From: Jannaschia helgolandensis
GTDB taxonomy: Bacteria > Pseudomonadota > Alphaproteobacteria > Rhodobacterales > Rhodobacteraceae
NCBI RefSeq assembly: GCF_900109285.1
Contig: NZ_FNZQ01000002.1
Span: 62,001-126,000 of the forward strand
Length of the DNA: 64,000 bases
Direction of reading: 5' to 3'
Part shown: positions 1-8,428 of the stretch, one piece after another
How positions within the stretch are numbered: position 1 is the stretch's first letter
How the letters are laid out: each line of letters begins with the position of its first letter
Position numbers and translations under genes: made by a program
Notes under the pieces: model-generated
The model's input: the letters and a program-made list of their open reading frames with translations, nothing else
Database searches by the model: none
What the model was told of the DNA's origin: nothing

Positions 1-668
1 TGCGCGACACCGTCGCCCGTGGCGGGCGCATCCTGTTCGTCGGTACCAAGCGCCAGGCCCAGAAGCCCGTCGCCGACGCCGCCGAGCGTTGCGCGCAATA
101 CTACATGAACCACCGCTGGCTGGGTGGCACGCTGACCAACTGGAAGACCGTGTCCAATTCGATCAACCGCCTGAAATCCATCGACGAATCGATGGAACAG
201 GGGTTTGCCGGCCTGACCAAGAAAGAGCGTCTGGGCATGGAGCGGGACCAGACCAAATTGCAGGCGTCGCTTGGCGGCATCCGCGAAATGGGAGGACTGC
301 CCGATCTGCTGTTCGTTATCGATGTGAACAAGGAAGATCTGGCCATTGCCGAAGCCAAGAAGCTGGGCATCCCGGTGGTTGCGGTCGTCGATACCAACTG
401 CTCGCCCGATGGCGTCGACTATATCATTCCCGGCAACGACGATGCGGCGCGTGCCATCGGCCTGTACTGCGATCTGGTCGCCCGCGCCGCTCTGGATGGC
501 ATGTCCGCACAGCTGGGCGCCGCCGGTGTAGACATCGGTGAGATGGACAACGTCGAAGAATCCGTCGATCCGGGCGAAGCCGTGGAACCCGATGTGGATG
601 ATGCAGAGTCCGCGTCCGCACCCGAGGCCGAGAAAGCCCCCGCCAAGGAAGCCCCTGCCGAGGCGTAA
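1..668 (+). CDS. rpsB: 30S ribosomal protein S2, 5'-truncated by window edge
   Basis: Structural protein of the small ribosomal subunit. The reading frame is open from base 3 and ends at a TAA at 666-668. The translated part holds hallmark S2 segments: GTKRQAQ near its start, then the [13 protein letters not shown] stretch, and later [20 protein letters not shown]. The start lies outside the window. After the conserved fold the protein runs into an acidic Asp/Glu/Ala/Pro-rich tail of about 45 residues, which E. coli S2 lacks; I believe such tails occur in related alphaproteobacteria. tsf follows 76 bases downstream on the same strand, the usual rpsB-tsf pairing. Confidence 0.97.
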   Translation, partial: RDTVARGGRILFVGTKRQAQKPVADAAERCAQYYMNHRWLGGTLTNWKTVSNSINRLKSIDESMEQGFAGLTKKERLGMERDQTKLQASLGGIREMGGLPDLLFVIDVNKEDLAIAEAKKLGIPVVAVVDTNCSPDGVDYIIPGNDDAARAIGLYCDLVARAALDGMSAQLGAAGVDIGEMDNVEESVDPGEAVEPDVDDAESASAPEAEKAPAKEAPAEA

Positions 669-744
669 GCCCAGGGACATCAATCGGTTACGGGGCGCGG
701 TCATCTAGGCCGCGCCCATCCCCATTTCTAAAGGAGACAGGATC

Positions 745-1620
745 ATGGCGATTACTGCTGCGATGGTGAAAGAACTGCGCGACACGACCGGCGCGGGCAT
801 GATGGATGCCAAGAAGGCACTGACCGAAAACGACGGCAGCATGGAAGCTGCGGTCGACTGGCTACGGACCAAGGGTCTGGCCAAGGCTGCCAAGAAATCC
901 GGCCGCACCGCCGCCGAAGGCCTTGTCGCCGTGGCCGTGGCCGACGGTATGGCCGTCGCCGTCGAAGTGAACTCCGAGACTGATTTCGTTGCCAAGAACG
1001 CCGACTTCCAGAAAATGGTGTCGGATATCGCCGAGGCCGCGCTGAAGGTCGACGATATCGACGCGCTGAAGGCCGCCGAGGTCGGTGGCAAGACCGTCGA
1101 ATCGATGGTCACCGACAAGATCGCCACCATCGGCGAGAATATGTCCGTGCGTCGCATGGCCAAGTTGTCCGGCGGGTCAGTCGTTTCCTATGTCCACAAC
1201 GCCGCGGCGCCGGGCATGGGCAAGATCGGTGTGCTGGTCGCGCTGTCGTCGTCGAACGACGCCTTTGGCAAGCAGGTCGCGATGCACGTCGCCGCGGCCA
1301 ATCCGGCATCGCTGTCTGAAGCGGACCTCGACGCGGCAATCGTCGACAAGGAGCGTCAGGTCCAGATCGACATCGCCCGCGAAAGCGGCAAGCCCGAGCA
1401 GGTCATCGAAAAGATGATCGAAGGCCGGATGAAGAAATACATGGCCGAAGTCACGCTGCTCAACCAGCAGTTCGTGGTGAACCCGGACGTGACCGTCGCC
1501 CAGGCCGCCAAGGACGCGGGCGTCGAAGTTACCGGCTATGTGCGTCTGGAAGTGGGCGAGGGCATCGAGAAGGTGGTCGAAGATTTCGCCGCCGAAGTCG
1601 CCGCAGTCGGCAAGAGCTGA
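745..1620 (+). CDS. tsf: translation elongation factor Ts
   Basis: Guanine nucleotide exchange factor that regenerates EF-Tu-GTP. The 291-residue product starts [20 protein letters not shown], the typical UBA-like N-terminal domain, and contains the family signature with the TDFVAKN motif near residue 80 ([13 protein letters not shown]), followed by the dimerisation domain. Length is normal for a bacterial EF-Ts. The start is supported by AAGGAGA about 8 bases upstream. It follows rpsB and is probably co-transcribed with it. A strong hairpin begins 26 bases after the stop. Confidence 0.98.
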   Translation: MAITAAMVKELRDTTGAGMMDAKKALTENDGSMEAAVDWLRTKGLAKAAKKSGRTAAEGLVAVAVADGMAVAVEVNSETDFVAKNADFQKMVSDIAEAALKVDDIDALKAAEVGGKTVESMVTDKIATIGENMSVRRMAKLSGGSVVSYVHNAAAPGMGKIGVLVALSSSNDAFGKQVAMHVAAANPASLSEADLDAAIVDKERQVQIDIARESGKPEQVIEKMIEGRMKKYMAEVTLLNQQFVVNPDVTVAQAAKDAGVEVTGYVRLEVGEGIEKVVEDFAAEVAAVGKS

Positions 1621-1646
1621 TCTGTCTGCCATCACGATAATGGTGC

Positions 1647-1671
1647 GGCGCCAAGGGTGAACCTTGGCGCC
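1647..1671 (+). terminator. hairpin terminator of rpsB-tsf
   Basis: Perfect 10-bp inverted repeat: GGCGCCAAGG at 1647-1656 pairs with CCTTGGCGCC at 1662-1671 around a 5-base loop. It begins 26 bases after the tsf stop. The following bases are only moderately T-rich, so intrinsic termination is likely but not textbook. Confidence 0.7.
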
Positions 1672-1717
1672 GATTCCATTTCGGGGCTGTAGGGAAGAGA
1701 CTGTCCCCGAAGTGCTC

Positions 1718-1743
1718 GGTTCCGGGGGTAATTCCCCGGAACC
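1718..1743. repeat. second perfect inverted repeat downstream of tsf
   Basis: GGTTCCGGGG at 1718-1727 pairs exactly with CCCCGGAACC at 1734-1743, with a 6-base loop. No T tract follows on either strand. It lies about 46 bases beyond the tsf terminator in the 300-base gap before the LuxR gene. It may be a back-up terminator or insulator. The rest of the gap (1744-1920) turns progressively AT-rich and shows no gene. Confidence 0.5.
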
Positions 1744-1920
1744 TCGCGGGTCCGAACTTCATCGGGCGGAGCGCAATGGCGGTTTAAGGGCACCGTCACA
1801 CCGCGTCCGAATAGTTCTTGGCGAAATTGCCATCACTCACAGAACACGTTCAGGATGTCATTTGCCTTTACCCAAGGTAAGTAGGGAAAACCTTACCTTT
1901 CGGTAAAAATTAAAATTTGG

Positions 1921-2688
1921 TTAAGGATCATACATAAAAAACTGATTTTGAATTGATATTTTCAATATCGCCTGAGCTGTCGTTTCGACATTCAGTTCTT
2001 TGCGCGCCAGTCTCAGGTGTTTCTCGATCGTCGCAGGCGATTTTTTCAGCAGGACTGCTATATCCTGGACTGTCTTGCCATCGGCTATCAGTTCCAGAAC
2101 CTCGCGCTGGCGATTCGTCAGATTCCGCCCGTGCAGACCATAGGGCAGGGACAGGAACGTCAGATGTGTAACGTGGCAGATCAACTCGATCTCGTTGCCG
2201 CTGCTCGCCCAGATCGCATCCGCTTCTGCTTGCGTCATGGTCGTGCTGCCCAGCCCGATCCCGTGACCTGCGCGGACGGAATGGCGCGGGAAGCTGATAC
2301 CATAGCCCGCTACGATGCCATGCTTGCGATTGAATTCGACCACGCGCATGACTTCGGGAGGCAATCGGCCTTCGGAGGCATCACGGGCAATTTCACCCCA
2401 GGACAAGGTGCCCACGTTCTGCATAGCCCAGCGGACCATGGGGGCGTCGCGAAACAGGCCGCCTTCGAGATAGGGGTCGGTGAATTCCTTGGGATAGTTG
2501 GTCAGGATGAATGCATCCCTGAGATCGCCTGTCGTGTGATCCGTCCGAAACCGTGTGGCCGCATAAAGAACACGGTCGAACCCGTAACCGGCCATACGAT
2601 CCTTTAGCTTGGACCAGGCATTCTCGATATCCGGCTGAATCATCAGATCGAGTAGAAACTGCTCGGTATCGGTGGCACGCTTTGACAT
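1921..2688 (-). CDS. LuxR-family regulator with autoinducer-binding-type domain
   Basis: Predicted transcription factor of 255 residues. Roughly residues 20-165 resemble the autoinducer-binding fold: a YPKEF...PYLE segment, a D-A-P-x-V stretch, a conserved-looking LSW and a GxGISFP strand. Residues about 185-250 are a clear LuxR/GerE helix-turn-helix (LTNRQREVLELIADGKTVQDIA, then SPATIEKH). The first pocket aromatic of canonical LuxR proteins appears to be Phe rather than Trp, so the ligand may not be an acyl-homoserine lactone. No luxI-type synthase is in the window, making it a LuxR 'solo' here. It is divergent from the dehalogenase gene and is its obvious candidate regulator. The gene looks AT-richer than its neighbours. 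Confidence 0.85.
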   Translation of the reverse strand: MSKRATDTEQFLLDLMIQPDIENAWSKLKDRMAGYGFDRVLYAATRFRTDHTTGDLRDAFILTNYPKEFTDPYLEGGLFRDAPMVRWAMQNVGTLSWGEIARDASEGRLPPEVMRVVEFNRKHGIVAGYGISFPRHSVRAGHGIGLGSTTMTQAEADAIWASSGNEIELICHVTHLTFLSLPYGLHGRNLTNRQREVLELIADGKTVQDIAVLLKKSPATIEKHLRLARKELNVETTAQAILKISIQNQFFMYDP

Positions 2689-2750
2689 TCAAACAAACTC
2701 GTTATCAAAGAAATTCACCTTGGACGACCGTTCCACCCGTGTCGAGCCGA

Positions 2751-2781
2751 CCCTGCCTTCAGGGTTGCCCTGATCCAGGGC
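2751..2781. promoter_or_regulatory. tandem dyad, candidate operator between luxR-type gene and rdh
   Basis: Two adjacent dyads share the same arms. CCCTG (2751-2755) and CAGGG (2760-2764) are separated by 4 bases. GCCCTG (2767-2772) and CAGGGC (2776-2781) are separated by ATC. Their centres are about 16-17 bp apart. They lie in the 165-base divergent region between the regulator start and the proposed dehalogenase start. This is where a LuxR dimer would be expected to bind, but no binding evidence exists. Confidence 0.45.
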
Positions 2782-2853
2782 AGGCTATTCGTGCGCATCA
2801 GAGTTCGGGGTTGCGTATTCCAGACCATCCGGCGGAGATATGCCACCGACAGT

Positions 2854-5800
2854 ATGGACCCGCACCTTATGACGCTCCGCTTCTTTTCCGATGCCAATCG
2901 TCCGGTTCACATGGGACCGTATCCCTCGGAGCGCTTGGCGCGCAGCGATGCGATGCCTGATCTGTCGACTGTCCCTTCGGCCCGCCCGCTGATCTTCCGC
3001 AAGAGCGATGCAGCGTCGATCATCAATGCGATGGCCGAACATCAGGCCATGCTGGACGCGATCCGCGACGGTCCGGTCAACCCGATTCTGGCTGGCGCAC
3101 CAACCGATGTGAAAAATCGTTCCAACCACCTGAAGGCATTTGGCTATTTTTGTGATGCGGCTGTCGTCGGGGTCTGTCGCCTGCCACGAGCGGCGTTGTT
3201 GAAACAGCCGCATTCGAACCCTGATGTTGCCCGGTTGGCCAGAGATCTGAAGACCCGGCAGATCAAGACGCTGGCCTCTGGCATCGACACGATCATGGCC
3301 GACCTAAGGGACTCGCTTGAAGCCGCGCCCACGACCATCGACGATCATACTCATGCGATCGTCTTTCTGTACGAGAACCCGCGCGATCCGGAAAAGAACG
3401 AGGTCGGCACCGAATGGATTGCCGACGCGCAGGCCCATCGCGCGGGGTTGCTGGCTTCGGAAACTGCCATCGTCGTGGCCAATTACCTGCGTTTGCTGGG
3501 ATATGCCGCGCGTGGACATACAGTGTCGTCATCGGATGTCGATCTGAACCGGCTTGCGGTTGCGGCAGGTCTAGCGGTGGTGCGGGACGGGGGGCTGACC
3601 CACCCCTACATCGGCTCTCGTTTCGGACTGGCCGCCGTTACAACGACGTTCAAGATCGCGCCGGACCAACCGCTGGCCAGTGAGCAGCCAGCTTCGGCAC
3701 ACGGTCTGGCGTGGAAGGTCGGGGCAGGGTTCGCCAAGAACGCATTCAACGCGGTGCCATTTGCCAAGCGCCGCTTTGTCGACGGCGCGCATCCGTTCGA
3801 AACGCTGCGCCGCGTCGACACGCCCACGACCTATATAGACGAGCCGAATGTCGCCCGCGTGCCCAAGCGCGCCGACATGTTCGCCCGTGCGCAATTCGGC
3901 GACATGGGCAAACCGTTGCAGGAGGCCTCGAAGGGCGGGCATTACGTTCGCAAGGCCGCTCCGTCGATGGCGCAGCGTCGGGCCCTGGCGGCATTCTTAT
4001 TGCTGCAAGACGGGGACTCAGCGGTCGAAAAGGCACGTCTGGACCCACAGGCCGCCGCAGATCTGGTCAAGGCGACGGGGTATTGGCTGGGGGTCGATGC
4101 CATCGGGATCAGTCGCTGTCCGGACTGGGCATGGTATAGTCATGACGCGCGCGGCGACGTGATCGACCCGCCGCACGATCAGGCGATCAGCATGATCATC
4201 GACCAGGGCTACGAGACGATGGAGGGCGCGTCCGGCGACGACTGGATCAGCGTTGCGCAGTCAATGCGTGCCTATCTGCGGTTTTCACTGTTGGGCGGGG
4301 TGATCGCCAGGCAAATCCGCAATCTGGGCTACAAAGCCAAGGCCCATTCGGTGATGGACGGCGAGGTTCTGCAGCCGCCGCTGTTGCTTCTGTCCGGTCT
4401 GGGCGAGGTCAGCCGCATCGGCGAGGTGATCCTGAACCCGTTTCTGGGCCCGCGCCTTAAATCGGGCGTCGTCACGACAGACCTGCCGATGGCGCATGAC
4501 AAGCCGATTGATTTCGGTCTGCAGACGTTTTGCGATAGCTGCAACAAATGCGCGCGGGAATGCCCGTCGGGGGCAATCACAGCCGGTCCGAAGCTGATGT
4601 TCAACGGCTATGAGATCTGGAAATCCGACAGCCAGAAATGCGCCACGTATCGGATTACGACCGAGGGTGGCGCGATGTGCGGCCGGTGCATGAAGACCTG
4701 CCCGTGGAATCTGGAGGGCGTGTTCAAGGAAAAGCCGTTTCGCTGGGCTGCGATGAACGTGCCGAAACTGGCACCTGCGTTGGCAAGACTGGACGATGCG
4801 GTCGGAAACGGCGGCCTGAACCCGATCAAGAAATGGTGGTGGGATCTGGAGCTGGACCACGACGGCGGATACCGCTCGACAGACAAGCCGGTCAACGAAC
4901 GCTCGCTGCAACGCGATCTGGAGCTGAAATACAAGGATCAGACTCTGGCCGTCTATCCCGCGCCTCTGGCCCCGCATCCATGGCCGTATCCGTTTCCGAT
5001 GGATCGGGAGGCGGGGATCGCGGCCTATCAGGCGATGGTAACGGCGCAGGAATACAAGTCCCTGCTGGAGCGGGATGAGCGCGGGCATTTGCACATCTAT
5101 GACACCGGAGGCGACAGCCCGGTCATTCAGGTCGAAGTCGCGGCGGCAGAGGTCACGGCCGAGGGTGTGATGTCATACACGTTTCGGTCGCCAGACGGCG
5201 GCGACCTGCCGGAATGGCAGGCCGGCGCGCATCTCGATATCGTCGTAGCGCCCGAGTTCCTGCGGCAATATTCGATGTGCGGCGACCCCGCCGACCGCAG
5301 CACCTATCGCATTGGTGTGCTGCGCGAGGACGGTGGGCGAGGGGGCTCGAAGCTGATGCACCGGATTTTCACGCCGGGGCGACGTGTGTTCGTGTCGCGT
5401 CCCATCAACCATTTTGCGCTGGATCCTGAAGCATCACATACCGTTCTGATGGGCGGTGGCATCGGCATTACTCCGATGATTGCCATGGCACATGAGCTTT
5501 ATAGCGCAGGCCGTTGTTTCGAAATGCATTACTCTGGAAGGTCGAGGGCCGCCATGGGGTTCTTGGACGACATCGCTGGCGCACCATGGGCAAATCGCGC
5601 GACATTGCACGTCACCGACGAAGGATCACGCGCCGATTTTGGAAGGATCCTGAGCGGTCTGCCGGAAGGCGCACATGTTTATACCTGCGGCGCGGAGCCA
5701 TACATGGCTGCGGTCATGGCGGAGGCAGAGGCTACCGGCATCCCGGAAGCGGCGCGGCACCTGGAATATTTCTCGGTGCCGGAGCAGGTCGAATACGAGA

Positions 5801-6069
5801 ACCACGACTTCATACTCAGACTTGTGCGGTCAGGTCGAGAGTTGCACGTTCCCGCAGATAGCAGCGCGACAGACGTGTTGACCAGGAATGGCATACCGAT
5901 CGACGTGAAATGTTCCGATGGGCTATGCGGGGTCTGTAAATGCGGGCTGGTATCTGGTGATGTCGAGCATCGGGATTACGTATTGTCCAAGGCACAGCGA
6001 GAGACAACGATCATCCTGTGCCAAAGCCGGGCGACGGAGCGTGACGGTGTGGTGGAAATCGATCTCTGA
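2854..6069 (+). CDS. self-sufficient cobalamin-dependent reductive dehalogenase fused to FMN/NAD/2Fe-2S reductase
   Basis: Predicted cytoplasmic enzyme of 1071 residues from the ATG at 2854; an in-frame GTG at 2791 and ATG at 2869 are alternatives, and none has a good ribosome site. Residues 1 to about 700 match the catabolic RdhA type: an N-terminal degenerate copy of the B12-binding fold, the B12 domain, and two 4Fe-4S motifs (C560-x2-C563-x2-C566-x3-C570P; C596-x12-C609-x2-C612-x3-C616P). Y428 in AWYSHD is the likely catalytic Tyr; K494/K496 and R534 are candidate partners. Residues about 750-1071 are a phthalate-dioxygenase-reductase-like module: flavin motif R804QYS, nucleotide motif GGGIGITPM from 867, and plant-type 2Fe-2S C1020, C1025, C1028 and C1056. 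There is no Tat signal and no RdhB-type anchor gene. The architecture is that of Comamonas BhbA and the Nitratireductor NpRdhA group. Substrate is unknown, probably a halogenated aromatic. Confidence 0.9.
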   Translation: MDPHLMTLRFFSDANRPVHMGPYPSERLARSDAMPDLSTVPSARPLIFRKSDAASIINAMAEHQAMLDAIRDGPVNPILAGAPTDVKNRSNHLKAFGYFCDAAVVGVCRLPRAALLKQPHSNPDVARLARDLKTRQIKTLASGIDTIMADLRDSLEAAPTTIDDHTHAIVFLYENPRDPEKNEVGTEWIADAQAHRAGLLASETAIVVANYLRLLGYAARGHTVSSSDVDLNRLAVAAGLAVVRDGGLTHPYIGSRFGLAAVTTTFKIAPDQPLASEQPASAHGLAWKVGAGFAKNAFNAVPFAKRRFVDGAHPFETLRRVDTPTTYIDEPNVARVPKRADMFARAQFGDMGKPLQEASKGGHYVRKAAPSMAQRRALAAFLLLQDGDSAVEKARLDPQAAADLVKATGYWLGVDAIGISRCPDWAWYSHDARGDVIDPPHDQAISMIIDQGYETMEGASGDDWISVAQSMRAYLRFSLLGGVIARQIRNLGYKAKAHSVMDGEVLQPPLLLLSGLGEVSRIGEVILNPFLGPRLKSGVVTTDLPMAHDKPIDFGLQTFCDSCNKCARECPSGAITAGPKLMFNGYEIWKSDSQKCATYRITTEGGAMCGRCMKTCPWNLEGVFKEKPFRWAAMNVPKLAPALARLDDAVGNGGLNPIKKWWWDLELDHDGGYRSTDKPVNERSLQRDLELKYKDQTLAVYPAPLAPHPWPYPFPMDREAGIAAYQAMVTAQEYKSLLERDERGHLHIYDTGGDSPVIQVEVAAAEVTAEGVMSYTFRSPDGGDLPEWQAGAHLDIVVAPEFLRQYSMCGDPADRSTYRIGVLREDGGRGGSKLMHRIFTPGRRVFVSRPINHFALDPEASHTVLMGGGIGITPMIAMAHELYSAGRCFEMHYSGRSRAAMGFLDDIAGAPWANRATLHVTDEGSRADFGRILSGLPEGAHVYTCGAEPYMAAVMAEAEATGIPEAARHLEYFSVPEQVEYENHDFILRLVRSGRELHVPADSSATDVLTRNGIPIDVKCSDGLCGVCKCGLVSGDVEHRDYVLSKAQRETTIILCQSRATERDGVVEIDL

Positions 6070-6091
6070 GCAACCTCACACAATATCGCAT

Positions 6092-6132
6092 GGCATTATT
6101 TTACATAATCTTGGTTATCGGATAATTATGCC
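6092..6132. terminator. imperfect inverted repeat between convergent rdh and phoB
   Basis: GGCATTATT (6092-6100) and AATTATGCC (6124-6132) pair with one mismatch, with an AT-rich interior that can form further pairs. It sits between the converging ends of the dehalogenase gene and phoB in a 126-base AT-rich gap. It is a plausible weak bidirectional terminator. Confidence 0.35.
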
Positions 6133-6195
6133 TTGGTTCAGGCAGGCTTCGCAGTGCTTTAAAGTCACGGTTCAAGTTACTGAAAATGAAGATTA

Positions 6196-6882
6196 CTACC
6201 CTAGCGCGTAACCTGCCCCACGCACTGTGCGGATCGGGTCGTCGACACCTGTCGCTGTGCGCAGCGCCTTGCGCAATCGCCCAACATGCACGTCAACGGT
6301 CCGGCTGTCGACATAGATGTCGCGGCCCCAGACCCGGTCCAGAAGCTGGTCTCGCGACCAGACACGGCCTGGGCGTTCCATGAATGTTGTCAGCAGGCGA
6401 AATTCGGTCGGACCCAGATGCAGCTCGACGCCGTCGCGGAACACACGGTGCTGGACGGTATCCAACGTGACGTCCGCGAATTCCAGCTTTTCACCGACAG
6501 ACGCCGGTCGGACCCGACGCAGCTGCGTGCGGATGCGGGCCATGAGTTCGACGACGGAATAGGGTTTCACGACGTAATCATCCGCGCCGGTTTCCAGCCC
6601 CCTCACCCGGTCGACTTCTTCCGATCTGGCCGAGATCATGATGACCGGAATGCCGCGTGTTTCAGCGGTGGATTTCAAACGGCGGCAGACTTCGATGCCG
6701 GTCACCTCGGGTAACATCCAGTCCAGCAAAATCAGGTCCGGATTATCTTCGCGCGCAAGCTCCAGCGCGGCATCACCGGAGGTCGCCTGACGAACGTCGA
6801 ACCCTTCCGCTTCGAGGTTATAGACAAGCACCTCGCGCTGCGGGGCTTCGTCTTCGACCACAAGGACCGAGGGCTGGGTCAC
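6196..6882 (-). CDS. phoB: phosphate regulon response regulator PhoB
   Basis: OmpR/PhoB-type response regulator of 228 residues. The receiver domain has the acidic pair E10-D11, the phospho-acceptor D54 (LILLDWMLP) and K106 (DYVVKPYS). The C-terminal winged helix (about 130-225) contains LGPTEFRLLTTF and DSRTVDVHVGRLRKAL, both characteristic of PhoB. It is the last gene of the phosphate block, and its ATG overlaps the phoU stop by 4 bases, so translation is coupled. When phosphorylated by PhoR it should bind the Pho box ahead of pstS. Confidence 0.95.
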   Translation of the reverse strand: MTQPSVLVVEDEAPQREVLVYNLEAEGFDVRQATSGDAALELAREDNPDLILLDWMLPEVTGIEVCRRLKSTAETRGIPVIMISARSEEVDRVRGLETGADDYVVKPYSVVELMARIRTQLRRVRPASVGEKLEFADVTLDTVQHRVFRDGVELHLGPTEFRLLTTFMERPGRVWSRDQLLDRVWGRDIYVDSRTVDVHVGRLRKALRTATGVDDPIRTVRGAGYALG

Positions 6883-7598
6883 TTGACCGTCCCACCGCGT
6901 GTCGTGCTGGTGATATCGGCCTTGGTACGGTCCTCGTCCGGCAGGACGCCATCGACCAGATAGATGACCTGTTCGGCGATACCGGTCACCAGATCGCCCA
7001 TGCGCTCGATGTTTTTCGCCATGAAATGCAGGTGCATGCAGGCCGTTATGTTGCGCGGATTTTCCATCATATGGGTCAGGTATTCCCGGAACAGACCATT
7101 ATACATCTGGTCTACCTCCTCATCACGGGCGCGCACGTCGTAGGCCAGAGCGGAGTCGCGTTGAATATAGGCGTCCAAGGCATCCTTCAGCATGGTCTGA
7201 ACTGCCTTGGACATGCGTTTCAGGGATGCAGTTCCACCCTCCACCGGATGAAGTTCCTGAAGAATTTCAGTCCGTTTCGCGATGTTCTTCGCGTAATCCC
7301 CGACCCGTTCAAGCGCGGCGGAGATGCGAAACACCGACAGTACGGTCCGCAGATCGGTGGCAATGGGCTGGCGCAGGGCGATCAGACGGGCCGCTTCTTC
7401 ATTCACGCGAAGTTCAAGCGCGTCGATGGCTTTGTCACCGCGCCGGGTCGCATTGGCGAGGTCCAGATCGCTGTCCAGAAGCGCGGTGGACGCGTTTTCG
7501 ATTGCCTCTTCGACCATGCCGCCCATCTTCATGATGAGACCCTGAATGGTCTCCAGGTCGCGATCGAAGGCGCTGGCGATGTGGGTGTTGCTGATCAT
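6879..7598 (-). CDS. phoU: phosphate transport system regulator PhoU
   Basis: All-helical adaptor of 239 residues that links the PstSCAB transporter to PhoR and keeps the regulon off when phosphate is plentiful. The sequence shows the two PhoU repeats with the conserved acidic/Arg metal-binding motifs: ALELRVNEEAARLIALRQPIA with ERVGDYAKNIAKR, and later DEEVDQMYNGLFREYL with NIERMGDLVTGIAE. It lies 10 bases after pstB and overlaps phoB by 4 bases, the standard order. Confidence 0.95.
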   Translation of the reverse strand: MISNTHIASAFDRDLETIQGLIMKMGGMVEEAIENASTALLDSDLDLANATRRGDKAIDALELRVNEEAARLIALRQPIATDLRTVLSVFRISAALERVGDYAKNIAKRTEILQELHPVEGGTASLKRMSKAVQTMLKDALDAYIQRDSALAYDVRARDEEVDQMYNGLFREYLTHMMENPRNITACMHLHFMAKNIERMGDLVTGIAEQVIYLVDGVLPDEDRTKADITSTTRGGTVK

Positions 7599-7608
7599 GG
7601 TTCTCTCC

Positions 7609-8412
7609 TCAGCCGATCCGGCCGGAAATGTAGCTTTCGGTTCGGGGATCTTCGGGCGACGTGAATATCTTTCCCGTCTCGCCGTATTCGACCAGATGCC
7701 CGAGATGAAAGAACGCCGTCTTCTGGCTGACGCGCGCGGCCTGTTGCATCGAGTGGGTAACGATGACGACGGAATAGCTTTGGCGCAATTCGTCGATCAG
7801 TTCCTCGACCTGGGCGGTTGCGATCGGGTCAAGCGCAGAACAGGGCTCGTCCATCAGTAGTATTTCCGGCGCAGTGGCAACCGCACGGGCAATGCACAAA
7901 CGCTGCTGCTGGCCGCCCGAAAGGCCGGTTCCCGGCTGTGACAGGCGGTCCTTCGCCTCGTCCCAGAGTGCGGCGCGACGCAGGGCGTTTTCAACGATCT
8001 CATCCAGATCGGACTTGTTCCTGGACAACCCGTGAATACGCGGACCATAGGCAACGTTATCATAAATCGACTTGGGAAACGGATTCGGCTTCTGAAACAC
8101 CATGCCGACCTTGGCGCGCAACTGCACCGGATCGACGCGCTTGTCATAGATATCCTCCCCATCGATACGGATATCGCCCTCGACCCGTGCGATGGAAATA
8201 GTGTCGTTCATCCGGTTCAGACAGCGCAGGAATGTCGATTTACCGCAACCTGATGGGCCGATGAAGGCCGTAACCGTCTTGTCGGCGATATCGACATTCA
8301 CATCCTTGATGGCATGTGTATCGCCATAATAGACCTGCACGCCCTTGGCCGTGATCTTCGGTTTATCGGTTTCGGTGTCCAAGACTCTCTCCGTCAATCG
8401 CATGTCATACAT
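7609..8412 (-). CDS. pstB: phosphate ABC transporter ATP-binding protein PstB
   Basis: ATPase subunit of the high-affinity phosphate importer, 267 residues. It has the Walker [10 protein letters not shown] (residues 52-60), the Q-loop stretch [21 protein letters not shown] typical of PstB, the signature [14 protein letters not shown], Walker B ILLMDEP, and a switch His in IVTHSM. The conserved GRIG at the very C-terminus is present. It starts 16 bases after the end of pstA. Start choice is uncertain by a few codons because a second Met is at residue 4. Confidence 0.96.
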   Translation of the reverse strand: MYDMRLTERVLDTETDKPKITAKGVQVYYGDTHAIKDVNVDIADKTVTAFIGPSGCGKSTFLRCLNRMNDTISIARVEGDIRIDGEDIYDKRVDPVQLRAKVGMVFQKPNPFPKSIYDNVAYGPRIHGLSRNKSDLDEIVENALRRAALWDEAKDRLSQPGTGLSGGQQQRLCIARAVATAPEILLMDEPCSALDPIATAQVEELIDELRQSYSVVIVTHSMQQAARVSQKTAFFHLGHLVEYGETGKIFTSPEDPRTESYISGRIG

Positions 8413-8428
8413 GGCTTCGGCCCCTGTC

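Noticed and set aside
1921-6069. luxI, rdhB or rdhC homologues near the dehalogenase
   Set aside because: Looked for on both strands; none is present. The absence supports the solo regulator and cytoplasmic enzyme readings.
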